Source: Microvirga subterranea
GTDB lineage: Bacteria > Pseudomonadota > Alphaproteobacteria > Rhizobiales > Beijerinckiaceae
Length of the DNA: 64,000 nt
Assembly (NCBI RefSeq): GCF_003350535.1
Contig: NZ_QQBB01000012.1
Span: 1 to 64,000, forward strand
Direction: 5' to 3'
Position numbers and translations under genes: made by a program. The notes below the pieces were generated by a model, which was not told the DNA's origin, did no database searches, and saw only the letters and a list, made by a program, of their open reading frames with translations. Of the stretch, positions 8,562 to 17,047 are shown piece after piece. Position 1 is the stretch's first letter. Every line of letters begins with the position of its first letter.

Positions 8562-8867
8562 TTGCGCGGTTACATGATATTCGAACTCGAGATCACCGAC
8601 CCCGTCGCCTGGACCGAGTATCGGCTCCTGGCGGGGCCGTTGATGGCGGCGGCAGGTGCTCGATTCATAGTGCGCAGCGAAAGGATCGAGCCGCTCGAAG
8701 GCGGCTGGAACCCGGTTAGCATCTCCGTCGTGGAGTTTCCAAGCTTCGAGGCCGCCCACGCCTACTACCATTCCGATGCATACAAGGCGACGCTGCCGCT
8801 TCGTGAGAAGGCTTCCCGCGGACGGGGAATTCTTGTCGGCAGCACGCCTCCAGCAGGTGAAGCATGA
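8562..8867 (+). CDS. DUF1330 family small protein
   Basis: A 101-residue protein of the ferredoxin-like dimeric alpha/beta-barrel type, with the DUF1330 pattern (EFPSFEAAHAYYHSDAYK). The start is taken as TTG at 8562 because GGAGG lies eight bases upstream; an in-frame ATG at 8574 is the alternative. It lies between the binding protein and livG, overlapping livG by four bases. A relative (44025-44351) sits next to the second Liv binding protein and also seems to use a TTG start. The repeated pairing suggests a job tied to import or first processing of the substrate; the biochemical role is unknown. Confidence 0.8.
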   Translation: MRGYMIFELEITDPVAWTEYRLLAGPLMAAAGARFIVRSERIEPLEGGWNPVSISVVEFPSFEAAHAYYHSDAYKATLPLREKASRGRGILVGSTPPAGEA

Positions 8868-9625
8868 CGAGGGCTGCCGCTGACAACATCGTGGAGGTGC
8901 GCGGGCTGACCAAGCGGTTCCACGGCTTCGCCGCCGTTTCCAACGTCGATCTTGATGTACGCCGGCGCTCGGTTCATGCGCTCATCGGTCCGAATGGCGC
9001 CGGCAAGACCACTTTCTTCAATCTCATTACTAAGGTCCATCAGCCAAGTGAGGGCTCGATCCGCTTCAACGGCGACGACATCACGAACGAGGATCCCGCG
9101 CACGTTGCGCGCCGCGGCATGGTCCGATCGTTCCAGATCTCGGCGATCTTCCCGCGCATGACAGTCGCGGAGAACGTGCGCATCGCGCTGCAGCGGCCGA
9201 AGGGTATCTCTTTCCACTTCTGGCGGAGCGATTCCTCCCTTTCCGTGCTCGACGATCGTGTCGACGAATTGCTCGCCGCCGTCGGCCTGGAGCAGATGCG
9301 TGACAAGACGGCAGGGGGCCTGCCCTATGGCCGCAAGCGCGCTCTCGAGTTCGCAACTACGCTCGCGCTGGATCCGGAACTCCTGCTTCTCGACGAGCCG
9401 ACCTCCGGCCTTGGCACGGAGGATGTGGAGAGGATCGCGGCGCTAATCCGCAGCGTCTCGGCTAATCGCACGATTATCATGGTCGAACACAATCTCTCCA
9501 TTGTCGCACGGCTAGCGGACAGAATCACCGTTCTAGCGCGCGGCAAGATCCTTGCGGAAGGCACTTATTCCGAGGTATCGACAGACCCGCGCGTGATCGA
9601 AGCCTATATTGGAGGCGACGAGTGA
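8864..9625 (+). CDS. livG: Liv-type ABC transporter ATP-binding protein, LivG type
   Basis: A 253-residue ABC ATPase with Walker A GPNGAGKTT, a signature region reading LPYGRKRALE (a usual LivG variant of LSGGQ), Walker B LLLLDEPTSGL and a switch His in MVEHNLSIV. The long insert with RSFQISAIFPRMTVAENV is typical of LivG proteins. It overlaps the DUF1330 gene and livF by four bases each, so the genes are translationally coupled. It powers uptake through the fused permease downstream. Confidence 0.9.
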   Translation: MTRAAADNIVEVRGLTKRFHGFAAVSNVDLDVRRRSVHALIGPNGAGKTTFFNLITKVHQPSEGSIRFNGDDITNEDPAHVARRGMVRSFQISAIFPRMTVAENVRIALQRPKGISFHFWRSDSSLSVLDDRVDELLAAVGLEQMRDKTAGGLPYGRKRALEFATTLALDPELLLLDEPTSGLGTEDVERIAALIRSVSANRTIIMVEHNLSIVARLADRITVLARGKILAEGTYSEVSTDPRVIEAYIGGDE

Positions 9626-10329
9626 ACGCTCAGGTCTCATTGACGGTCAGCGATCTGCAGGGCTGGTACGGGGAGAGCAAGGCCCTCCACGGCATGACCT
9701 TCGAGGTTGGCGCCGGCGAGGTGGTCACATTGCTCGGGCGCAACGGCGCAGGCAAGACAACGACGCTGCGGGCCATTATGGGCCTGCTGCGTAAGAAGAA
9801 AGGCGAGATCCGCTTCGACGGCGAGGACGTCGCGGGCCGAATGCCCGAATATATCGCACGGCGCGGCATCGCTTATTGTCCGGAGGAGCGCGGCATCTTT
9901 GCTAGCCTCACGGTCGAGGAGAACCTATTCCTGCCACCGGTGATAGCGCAGGGCGGAATGGCCCTCGAAGACATCTATGCACTGTTCCCAAACATCGCGG
10001 AACGCCGCAACAGTCAGGGCACCAAACTCTCGGGTGGCGAACAGCAGATGCTCGCGATCGCACGCATCCTGCGGACCGGCGCCAATCTTCTGCTGCTTGA
10101 TGAGCCGACCGAAGGACTAGCGCCGGTCATCGTGCAGCAGATCGGTGCGGTAATCCGCAAGCTCAAGGAGCGCGGATTCACGGTCCTTCTTGTGGAGCAA
10201 AACTTCCGCTTCGCCTCAAAGCTGGCGGACCGGCACTACGTGGTCGAGCATGGCCGGGTCATCGACACGCTAACGGCAGCCGATGTGGCCGGCAATCTCG
10301 ACCGGATCCAGAGCTACCTGAAGGTTTGA
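9622..10329 (+). CDS. livF: Liv-type ABC transporter ATP-binding protein, LivF type
   Basis: A 235-residue ABC ATPase with Walker A GRNGAGKTTT, signature LSGGEQQMLAIAR, Walker B LLLLDEPTEGLAP and switch VEQNFRFA, all characteristic of LivF. The start is a GTG at 9622 overlapping the livG stop, with GGAGG six bases upstream. It forms the ATPase pair with LivG. Confidence 0.9.
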   Translation: MNAQVSLTVSDLQGWYGESKALHGMTFEVGAGEVVTLLGRNGAGKTTTLRAIMGLLRKKKGEIRFDGEDVAGRMPEYIARRGIAYCPEERGIFASLTVEENLFLPPVIAQGGMALEDIYALFPNIAERRNSQGTKLSGGEQQMLAIARILRTGANLLLLDEPTEGLAPVIVQQIGAVIRKLKERGFTVLLVEQNFRFASKLADRHYVVEHGRVIDTLTAADVAGNLDRIQSYLKV

Positions 10330-10336
10330 ACCCGTC

Positions 10337-12274
10337 ATGATGGCGTTTCTCGGAATCTCCCCACAGCTGCTCTTTGGCCAGCTACTGATCGGTCTCATCA
10401 ACGGCGTGTTCTATGCCATGATGAGCCTTGGCGTGGCGATCATCTTCGGTATGCTGCGCATCGGAAATTTCGTCCACGGCGCCCAATATATGCTGGGCGC
10501 GTTTGGAGCGTGGTACCTGCTGCATCTGCCGGATCTCTTTCCCGGCCTCGGGCTACCGTCGCTAGGTTATTGGTGGGCGCTCGCGCTCGTCCCTGTCGCT
10601 GTCGGCCTCATCGGCGCCTTCATGGAGCGCGTCTTCATCAGGCGTGTCTACGAGCTCGAGCACGCCTATGGCCTGTTGTTGACAGTCGGTCTCACCATGG
10701 TGATCGAGGGCCTGTTCAATGTCGGCTATGGCGCTGCTGGACAGCGCTACGATATACCTGCCACGCTCAAAGGCGGCGTGAACCTGGGCTTCATGTTTCT
10801 ACCCTATTACAGACTCTGGGTGATCGCCGCCGGTCTCTTCGTCTGCGCACTCACCTGGTACATTGTTGAGCGCACCAAGCTCGGGGCCTATCTCCGAGCG
10901 GCCACGGAAAACCCCAACCTCGTCCGAGCCTTCGGCATCAACGTGCCGCGCATGCTCATGCTAACCTATGCATTTGGCGTCGGCCTAGCTGGCCTTGCTG
11001 GTGTGATGGCCGCCCCAATCTATCAAGTCAGCCCCCAGATGGGGCAGTCGATCATCATCACCATCTTCGCAGTGGTGGTCATCGGCGGCATGGGCTCGAT
11101 CTCGGGCGCGATCTTCACAGGTCTCATGCTTGGCATGATCGAGGGCCTGACAAAGGTGTTCTGGCCGCAGGCCTCCACAACCGTTATCTTCGTCATTATG
11201 GTGCTGGTTCTGATCTTGCGCCCCGCCGGCCTGTTCGGGAAGGAAACCGCTTCGGTCCATGCGGCCAACATATCGATGGCGCGACCGAATAGCTTTCTCG
11301 AGAATGGTCGGCTCTGGCTACCGATTCTCTCCGGAGTCGGCGTGGTCCTACCTTTCCTAGTCTATCCGGTCTTCGGCATGAAAATCATGTGTTTCGCGCT
11401 CTTCGCATGCGCCTACAACCTGATCTTCGGCTATGTTGGACTGCTTGCTTTCGGACACGCGGCCTTCTTCGGATCATCCGCCTACATCGCCGCCTTCACC
11501 GCCGCTTCCTGGGGCTTTCCACCCGAATTCGCGGTACTCTCCGGGATGACGGTTGCGACAGTGATGGGCGCCGTGTTCGGGTGGCTTGCGATCCGCCGGC
11601 AGGGTCTCTACTTCGCGATGATCACCCTGGCGCTCGCCCAGCTCGTCTACTTCTACGCGCTACAGGCGCCATGGACGCATGGCGAGGACGGCATCCAATC
11701 CGTGCCGCGCGGCTATCTCTTCGGCTTCATTGATCTCGAAGACACGATGAATATGTACTACTTCGTGCTGGCGGTCTTCCTGATCGGCTTCGCGGCGATC
11801 TACAGGATCGGCCGCTCGCCCTTTGGGCAAATCCTGAAATCGATCCGCGAGAACGAGCTGCGAGCCATCTCACTCGGGTATTCCACGGATCGCTTCAAGC
11901 TGCTCGCCTTCACGCTGTCGGCAATGTTCGCCGGCCTTGCCGGTGCGACCAAGGCGATCGTGTTCCAGATTGCATCGCTCGCCGACCTCTATTTCACAAC
12001 CTCAGCCGACGCGCTGCTGATGACGCTGATCGGAGGCGTGGGCACGCTGCTCGGCCCAATCGTCGGAGCGATCGTCGTCGTTGCCATGCAGAAGGAATTC
12101 GCAACACTCGGGGCCTGGGTCGTCGTCGTTCAGGGCGCGGCATTTGTGCTGTGCGTGCTCTTCCTGCGCAAAGGCGTGGTCGGAACGTTCGAGGACTGGC
12201 TGGCGACGCGCTCCGAAAGCAAGCGCAACGCCGCAGGCTACACCGCCGACCTGGCCGCAAAGGGGGCCGAGTGA
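10337..12274 (+). CDS. Fused LivH-LivM type ABC permease
   Basis: A 645-residue inner-membrane protein that joins two permeases usually made separately. Residues 1 to about 300 are LivH-like (NGVFYAMMSLGVAIIFGMLRIGNFVHGA, split here only for recognition, and VVIGGMGSISGA), and residues from about 320 to the end are LivM-like (YNLIFGYVGLLAFGHAAFFG, SIRENELRAISLGY, GGVGTLLGPIVGA). Both halves have many hydrophobic helices, so no piece is missing. A similar fusion occurs at 44582-46543. The fusion fixes a 1:1 heterodimer. Confidence 0.9.
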   Translation: MMAFLGISPQLLFGQLLIGLINGVFYAMMSLGVAIIFGMLRIGNFVHGAQYMLGAFGAWYLLHLPDLFPGLGLPSLGYWWALALVPVAVGLIGAFMERVFIRRVYELEHAYGLLLTVGLTMVIEGLFNVGYGAAGQRYDIPATLKGGVNLGFMFLPYYRLWVIAAGLFVCALTWYIVERTKLGAYLRAATENPNLVRAFGINVPRMLMLTYAFGVGLAGLAGVMAAPIYQVSPQMGQSIIITIFAVVVIGGMGSISGAIFTGLMLGMIEGLTKVFWPQASTTVIFVIMVLVLILRPAGLFGKETASVHAANISMARPNSFLENGRLWLPILSGVGVVLPFLVYPVFGMKIMCFALFACAYNLIFGYVGLLAFGHAAFFGSSAYIAAFTAASWGFPPEFAVLSGMTVATVMGAVFGWLAIRRQGLYFAMITLALAQLVYFYALQAPWTHGEDGIQSVPRGYLFGFIDLEDTMNMYYFVLAVFLIGFAAIYRIGRSPFGQILKSIRENELRAISLGYSTDRFKLLAFTLSAMFAGLAGATKAIVFQIASLADLYFTTSADALLMTLIGGVGTLLGPIVGAIVVVAMQKEFATLGAWVVVVQGAAFVLCVLFLRKGVVGTFEDWLATRSESKRNAAGYTADLAAKGAE

Positions 12275-13029
12275 TGGCAGGCCCCCTGGCGATCGTCATC
12301 GGCGCCGGGCCCGGGCTCGGGCTCGCTCTCGTGCGCCGTTTCGCCCGAGGGGGCATGTCTGTAGGCTTCATGGCTCGGCGGGCGGAGGCCATCGGCCTCT
12401 ATCAGGCCGAGCTCGATGCAGAAGGTCTTGAGACGAGGGGCCTCGTCGCCGATGCCGGAGATCCCCCCACGATCACGCGCGCTGTCGACGAGCTGCGGAA
12501 CACCTATGGCGATGCGCACGCTCTTGTCTACAACGCTGCCATCATCGAACCTTCCCGCTTCGTCACTCCCTCCGGCATTACGGAGGCCCAATACGCGTCG
12601 GCCCCCGGCTGGAAGGCGCGTGGCGATCCGGCCGACTTTGACTATCTGATGGACACATTCCGCACCAACGTCGCGGGAGCCCAGCACGCCGCCGGGCTCG
12701 TGGCGCCGGCGATGATCGCACGCGGGAGCGGCTCCATTCTGTTTACCGGCGGTGTGCTTGCCTTCGGGCCATGGATCGAGTGGGGCGTGACCTCGCTGGG
12801 AAAGGCCGCATTGCGCAGCCTCGGTCATTCGCTATACAAGGAGCTGACGCCGCACGGCGTACAGGTCGCTACCATCGCGATCCATGGCACTATGGCCAAG
12901 GGCACCCCGTACGATTATGATCGCGTGGCGGATGCCTATTGGCAGGTGCATGCACGCCCGGCCGAGGAATGGGAGCCCGACTTCCACTTCAAGCCGCATG
13001 ACGGCGACGGCAAGGATCCCGATGCATGA
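12274..13029 (+). CDS. Short-chain dehydrogenase-like protein with altered YxxxK motif
   Basis: A 251-residue Rossmann-fold SDR with the nucleotide motif VIGAGPGLG at the N-terminus. Where a classical SDR has the catalytic YxxxK, this one reads TSLGK, so the usual Tyr is absent. I recall a related SDR subfamily with SLGK at this place, so the change may be a family trait, not decay. The ATG at 12274 shares its A with the permease stop codon, and the gene overlaps the next SDR by four bases. A redox or non-redox role on an imported carbonyl/alcohol compound is possible. Confidence 0.75.
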   Translation: MAGPLAIVIGAGPGLGLALVRRFARGGMSVGFMARRAEAIGLYQAELDAEGLETRGLVADAGDPPTITRAVDELRNTYGDAHALVYNAAIIEPSRFVTPSGITEAQYASAPGWKARGDPADFDYLMDTFRTNVAGAQHAAGLVAPAMIARGSGSILFTGGVLAFGPWIEWGVTSLGKAALRSLGHSLYKELTPHGVQVATIAIHGTMAKGTPYDYDRVADAYWQVHARPAEEWEPDFHFKPHDGDGKDPDA

Positions 13030-13817
13030 CCCCTCCGATAGACTTTACTGGACGGCGTGCCCTAGTGACCGGCGGCGCCAGCGGCATCGGTGAGGTCACG
13101 GGTAAGCTGCTGGCCGATCTCGGTGCCAGGGTGATGCTTGCTGACCTCAATGCGGAAGCTCTCCCCGCAGCGTGCGCACGCACGGGTGCACAGGGCTTCA
13201 CGGTTGGCGACGTGGCTGTCGAGGAAGCTGCCGAAAGGATCGTGGCGGATGCTGTGGCGGCACTGGGCGGGATCGATCTGGTGTTCAATTCGGCCGGCAT
13301 CGGCGACGACCTCGTACCACTCCACGAGCAGCCGGTCGAGCGCTGGCGACGCGTCTTCGACGTCAGCCTCTGGGGAACGCTGCTCATCTCGCGGGCGGCA
13401 GGCAAGCTGATGATCGATCAGCGATCCGGGGCGATCGTGAACGTTTCCTCCATCGTGGGGCTCGACGCTTTCCCCGGCCGCTCCGCCTATGGCGCCGCCA
13501 AGGCCGGAATAGCGCACCTGACCAAGACGCTCGCCTGCGAATGGGGAGAGCACGGGATCCGGGTGAATGCGATCGCTCCGGCCTATACGAAAACCCCGAT
13601 GGTCAAGGATCTCGTCGATCGGAAGGTGTTCGATCCAACCGTAATCGAGCGGCGCACGCCCTTGGGCCGAATGGCTGAAACGGAAGAGATGGCTCGGGCG
13701 GTGGCGTTCCTGCTCTCGGACTGGGCATCCTACATCACCGGCGTCGTGCTGCCAGTGGATGGCGGCTGGAGCTCCTATGGGGCAGCCGGCGATGTCGTGA
13801 AGATCAGGCACAAGTAG
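13026..13817 (+). CDS. Short-chain dehydrogenase/reductase (classical)
   Basis: A 263-residue classical SDR: cofactor motif TGGASGIG, NAG-type segment (NSAGIGDD), catalytic Ser in NVSSIVG, catalytic YGAAK, and a C-terminal SYITGVVLPVDGGW. An acidic Asp after the second strand (MLADLN) favours NAD. It is the last gene of the transporter operon that begins at 7333 and is convergent with the ligase gene that follows. Likely oxidises or reduces a ring hydroxyl/keto group; the substrate is not known. Confidence 0.85.
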   Translation: MTPPIDFTGRRALVTGGASGIGEVTGKLLADLGARVMLADLNAEALPAACARTGAQGFTVGDVAVEEAAERIVADAVAALGGIDLVFNSAGIGDDLVPLHEQPVERWRRVFDVSLWGTLLISRAAGKLMIDQRSGAIVNVSSIVGLDAFPGRSAYGAAKAGIAHLTKTLACEWGEHGIRVNAIAPAYTKTPMVKDLVDRKVFDPTVIERRTPLGRMAETEEMARAVAFLLSDWASYITGVVLPVDGGWSSYGAAGDVVKIRHK

Positions 13818-13847
13818 GCTGGGCGAAGTCCATCCCGGGAACAGCTT

Positions 13848-15386
13848 TCATTGCCGTCGGTATTTGTCCAAGCCCTCGCCTTTTAGAGCCTCGACGAGGT
13901 CCCGCTTGCGGATCTTCGCGGCCTCGACCGGCATATGATGGATGATCTCGATGCGGCGCGGAACCTTGTAGGCAGCCAGATCCTTCCGGCACCACTCCCG
14001 TAGCTCCTGCGGAGTCACGACGGCGTCCTCGTCCAGCACGACCACGGCAACGGGGATTTCACCCTTTTCAACGTCAGGAGCTCCAACTACCGCGCACATC
14101 GCGACGGCCGGATGGCAGTAGAGCACGCTTTCGACCTCGAGAGGATAGATGTTGTGTCCACCTGCGATGATAAGATCCTTCTTGCGGTCGACTATGAATA
14201 GGAATCCGTCCTCGTCCACATAGCCGAGATCCCCCGAGCGCCAGCCAAGCGAGCCGAAGGCGGCGGCCGTCGCGTCGGGATCGCCCCAATAACCCTGTGC
14301 GATGCAGTCGCCGCCGATGATCACCTCGCCGATCGCGCCGCGCGGGAGTTCGTTGTCTTTATCGTCCAGGATCGCGATCCGCGACGATCCCACGGGCAGC
14401 CCGGCCGACCCTGCCTTACGGACGCCTAGGGTCGGCTCGATCACGTTCTGCCCGCAGGTTTCCGTTGCGCCGTAGACCTGCGCCACTTTCACGCCTGAGA
14501 GCTCCTCGAAGCGCTTGATTACGGGTTGCGGAACCGGCGACCCTCCGGTCGTGCAGATGCGTAGCGAGGACAGGTCGTGCCGCGCCGGCTCATGGCTGTT
14601 GACCATATAGACATACATGGTGGGGGTGCCGCCGAAGTAGGTTGCCCGGTAGCGCCCGATATCCGTCATCACGCGCTCGGTGTCCCAGCGGTCGTGGAGC
14701 ACGATCGTGCCCCCGGTATAGAGGCAAAGGTTGAGCGTGACCGTCAGGCCAAAATTGGTGAAGAGCGGCACGGCGCAGAGATAGACCTCCTCACCGAAGC
14801 GGGTGCGGTGGGAAACCATCATATCGCGCAGCGTCGAGAGCACGCTGAAATGCGTCTGCGCGATGCCTTTCGGCGTCCCTGTCGTGCCTGATGTAAAGAA
14901 CAGGCATGCCACATCGCGGTGGTCGCAGGCAATATCGGCGAAGCTCGGCTCGGCGATATCCATGAGCGCCTCGAGGGGATCCGCACCTTGCCCTCCGCCC
15001 TGCACCAAGCAGGTGCCGAGTTCGGGAAACTCGCCCCTGATCTCGGAAAAATATCCCCAAGTCTCCGTGTCCGCGATGATGGCGTTCATCTTCGTCCGCG
15101 CCACGATCCTCCTGAGCTCGCTGTGGCGGAACATTGCGCTCAAAGGCGTTGGGATCGCGCCGAGCCGCTGACAGGCCCAGAACGCGACCGCCATCAGCGG
15201 TGTGGATGGGAGGTAGAGTCCGACCCGGTCGCCCTTCCCGATGCCGTGCTGCGCGAGAACGTTGGCCAGTCTTGCGGTGCGCTCACCGAATTCCCGATAG
15301 GTCAACGTTTCCGATTCGCTGATGATGAAGTCGCGGTCGGGCGCCAGCTGGACGTTCCGGGCGAGGACATGGCTCAGGATGTGCAT
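13848..15386 (-). CDS. Acyl-CoA synthetase (AMP-forming), FadD3-like candidate
   Basis: A 512-residue ANL-superfamily ligase. The order of motifs is complete: FTSGTTGTPKG (phosphate loop), YGATETCG, GWRSGDLGYVDEDG, DRKKDLIIAGGHNIYP (hinge) and the C-terminal catalytic Lys in KIRKRDL. I start it at the ATG at 15386, eight bases after the upstream SDR stop; the longer open frame only overlaps that SDR. In actinobacteria FadD3 activates the steroid-derived acid HIP with CoA. With ipdABCF homologues in the same island, this is the best candidate for that step, but the family is broad and the assignment is contextual. Confidence 0.85.
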   Translation of the reverse strand: MHILSHVLARNVQLAPDRDFIISESETLTYREFGERTARLANVLAQHGIGKGDRVGLYLPSTPLMAVAFWACQRLGAIPTPLSAMFRHSELRRIVARTKMNAIIADTETWGYFSEIRGEFPELGTCLVQGGGQGADPLEALMDIAEPSFADIACDHRDVACLFFTSGTTGTPKGIAQTHFSVLSTLRDMMVSHRTRFGEEVYLCAVPLFTNFGLTVTLNLCLYTGGTIVLHDRWDTERVMTDIGRYRATYFGGTPTMYVYMVNSHEPARHDLSSLRICTTGGSPVPQPVIKRFEELSGVKVAQVYGATETCGQNVIEPTLGVRKAGSAGLPVGSSRIAILDDKDNELPRGAIGEVIIGGDCIAQGYWGDPDATAAAFGSLGWRSGDLGYVDEDGFLFIVDRKKDLIIAGGHNIYPLEVESVLYCHPAVAMCAVVGAPDVEKGEIPVAVVVLDEDAVVTPQELREWCRKDLAAYKVPRRIEIIHHMPVEAAKIRKRDLVEALKGEGLDKYRRQ

Positions 15387-15394
15387 GATGCTGC

Positions 15395-16150
15395 TCAAGA
15401 AATAAGAATGCCGCTGTCGACAGGTAGCTTCTGTCCGGTGGTCCGGCGGGATTCGTCGGAAGCGAGGAACAAGGCGGCGTAGGCGACGTCGATCGGCTCG
15501 GCGACTCCGAGCAGATAGGAATCCCACTGCTTCTTGAGGTGCGGTTCCTTTTCGAAGAAGGCCAGCACGCGATCCGTGGCGACCGCGCCGGGAATCACCA
15601 CGTTCACGCGGATCTTGTCCTTGGCGAATTCGACCGCCATTGATCTGGTCAGTGAAATGATGCCGCCCTTCGAAGCGGTATAGGCGTCCCGGTTGGGGAT
15701 ACCCATCTCGGCGACGATGGAGGCGCTGTTGACGATCGAGCCACCACCCGACTTCTGCATCTGCGGGATCGCTGCGCGACTGCACAGCCAAGTGCCGTAG
15801 AGGTCCAGCTTGATCGCGCGCCAGAACTCGTCAAGCGGCGCGACCGTCAACGGGCCGTCGCAGGATGTTGAGCCGCCGGCGTTGTTGAACAGGACATCCA
15901 GACGGCCATGCGCGTCATAAGCAGCGGCAAAGGCCGCGTCGACGCTTGCGGGTTCAGTCACGTTACATTCGACGAACATAGCGGCGAAGCCATCGGCCCT
16001 GATCGCCGCTGCGACCGCCTCGCCTTCCGTGCGGCGCCGCGCCGCGAGAACGACCTTGGCTCCTTCCCTGGCGAACAGACGCGCGGTGACCTCGCCGATT
16101 CCCTGGCTCGCACCGGTGATGAACGCGACCTTGCCGTCGAGACGACCCAT
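15395..16150 (-). CDS. Short-chain dehydrogenase/reductase
   Basis: A 251-residue classical SDR with TGASQGIG (cofactor), NNAGGS, catalytic YTASK and a C-terminal TTGQKLPVDSG. The Arg/Arg after strand two (LAARRR) suggests NADP(H) preference. It is 22 bases after a paralogue (16173-16928) and eight bases before the ligase in the same direction, making an SDR-SDR-ligase tail to the minus-strand operon that starts with a flavoprotein at 18415. Confidence 0.85.
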   Translation of the reverse strand: MGRLDGKVAFITGASQGIGEVTARLFAREGAKVVLAARRRTEGEAVAAAIRADGFAAMFVECNVTEPASVDAAFAAAYDAHGRLDVLFNNAGGSTSCDGPLTVAPLDEFWRAIKLDLYGTWLCSRAAIPQMQKSGGGSIVNSASIVAEMGIPNRDAYTASKGGIISLTRSMAVEFAKDKIRVNVVIPGAVATDRVLAFFEKEPHLKKQWDSYLLGVAEPIDVAYAALFLASDESRRTTGQKLPVDSGILIS

Positions 16151-16172
16151 CAGACTATCTCCTCTTGTCGCA

Positions 16173-16928
16173 TCACCATGCCGACGCGCCGCCGTCGACG
16201 GGCAAAACCACGCCCGTGACCATTGCTGCGTCGTCAGAGGCCAGAAACAGCGCTGCCGCAGCGACCTCGTGGGGCTTTGCCGGCCCGAGCACTTGCTTGG
16301 ACGCCAGTGGAAAACGCGAGACGTCGCCGCCGGAAATCGCGAGAACCCTCTCGGTCATCGTAACGCCCGGAGCCAACGCATTGACGCGGATGCGTGATGG
16401 TGCGTGCTGAACTGCCAGTGTTCGGGTCAGTGCCGAGACCCCTCCTTTGACCGCCGTGTAGAAATCGATGCCCGGCACCGTCGCCACAGTCACCGTGGAC
16501 GACATGTTGACGATCGACCCCCCGCCAGCCGCCCTCATTGCAGGAATCGCGGCGCGGCAGGTCAGTATCGTCCCAAGGAGATCGAGCTGCATCACGCGCC
16601 AGAGTTCCTCGATTGGCGCATCGACGATGCTGCCGTCCTTGCCTGACGAACCTCCCGCGCAGTTAAGCAGAACGTCGACTTCACCGAGCGTGGCCAAGCC
16701 GCGCTCGAAAGAGGACGAGACGGATTGCTCTGATGTGATGTCGGTCTCAAGAAAGAGTGCGTCGCCGCCGCCGGCCGCGATCTCGTCTGCGAGCGCCCCT
16801 CCCGCCTCCGTCGCAATATCGAGCAGGCAGAGCCTGGCACCTTCCTGCGCGAACAGGAGCGCCGCGGCCTTGCCGATTCCGGATGCCGCGCCCGTTATGA
16901 AAGCCGCTTTTCCTGTGAGCCTGCCCAA
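16173..16928 (-). CDS. Short-chain dehydrogenase/reductase
   Basis: A 251-residue classical SDR with TGAASGIG, LLDIA (Asp suggests NAD), NCAGGSSG, a Ser in NMSSTV and catalytic YTAVK, ending in VTGVVLPVDGG. It resembles its neighbour at 15395-16150 and probably arose by duplication, now with different cofactor preference. About 120 bases separate it from the flavoprotein gene upstream; no clear promoter is seen there. Confidence 0.85.
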   Translation of the reverse strand: MGRLTGKAAFITGAASGIGKAAALLFAQEGARLCLLDIATEAGGALADEIAAGGGDALFLETDITSEQSVSSSFERGLATLGEVDVLLNCAGGSSGKDGSIVDAPIEELWRVMQLDLLGTILTCRAAIPAMRAAGGGSIVNMSSTVTVATVPGIDFYTAVKGGVSALTRTLAVQHAPSRIRVNALAPGVTMTERVLAISGGDVSRFPLASKQVLGPAKPHEVAAAALFLASDDAAMVTGVVLPVDGGASAW

Positions 16929-17047
16929 GCGTTTGTCCCGTCCGTTCTGTCAATTCGTTTCATCATGCATCGACGGACTTGCGCCTCGTCCAGATGGATT
17001 AATTGGCGGACCTACCACCCATTGCCGCCTTCCTTGCCGATCCCACG

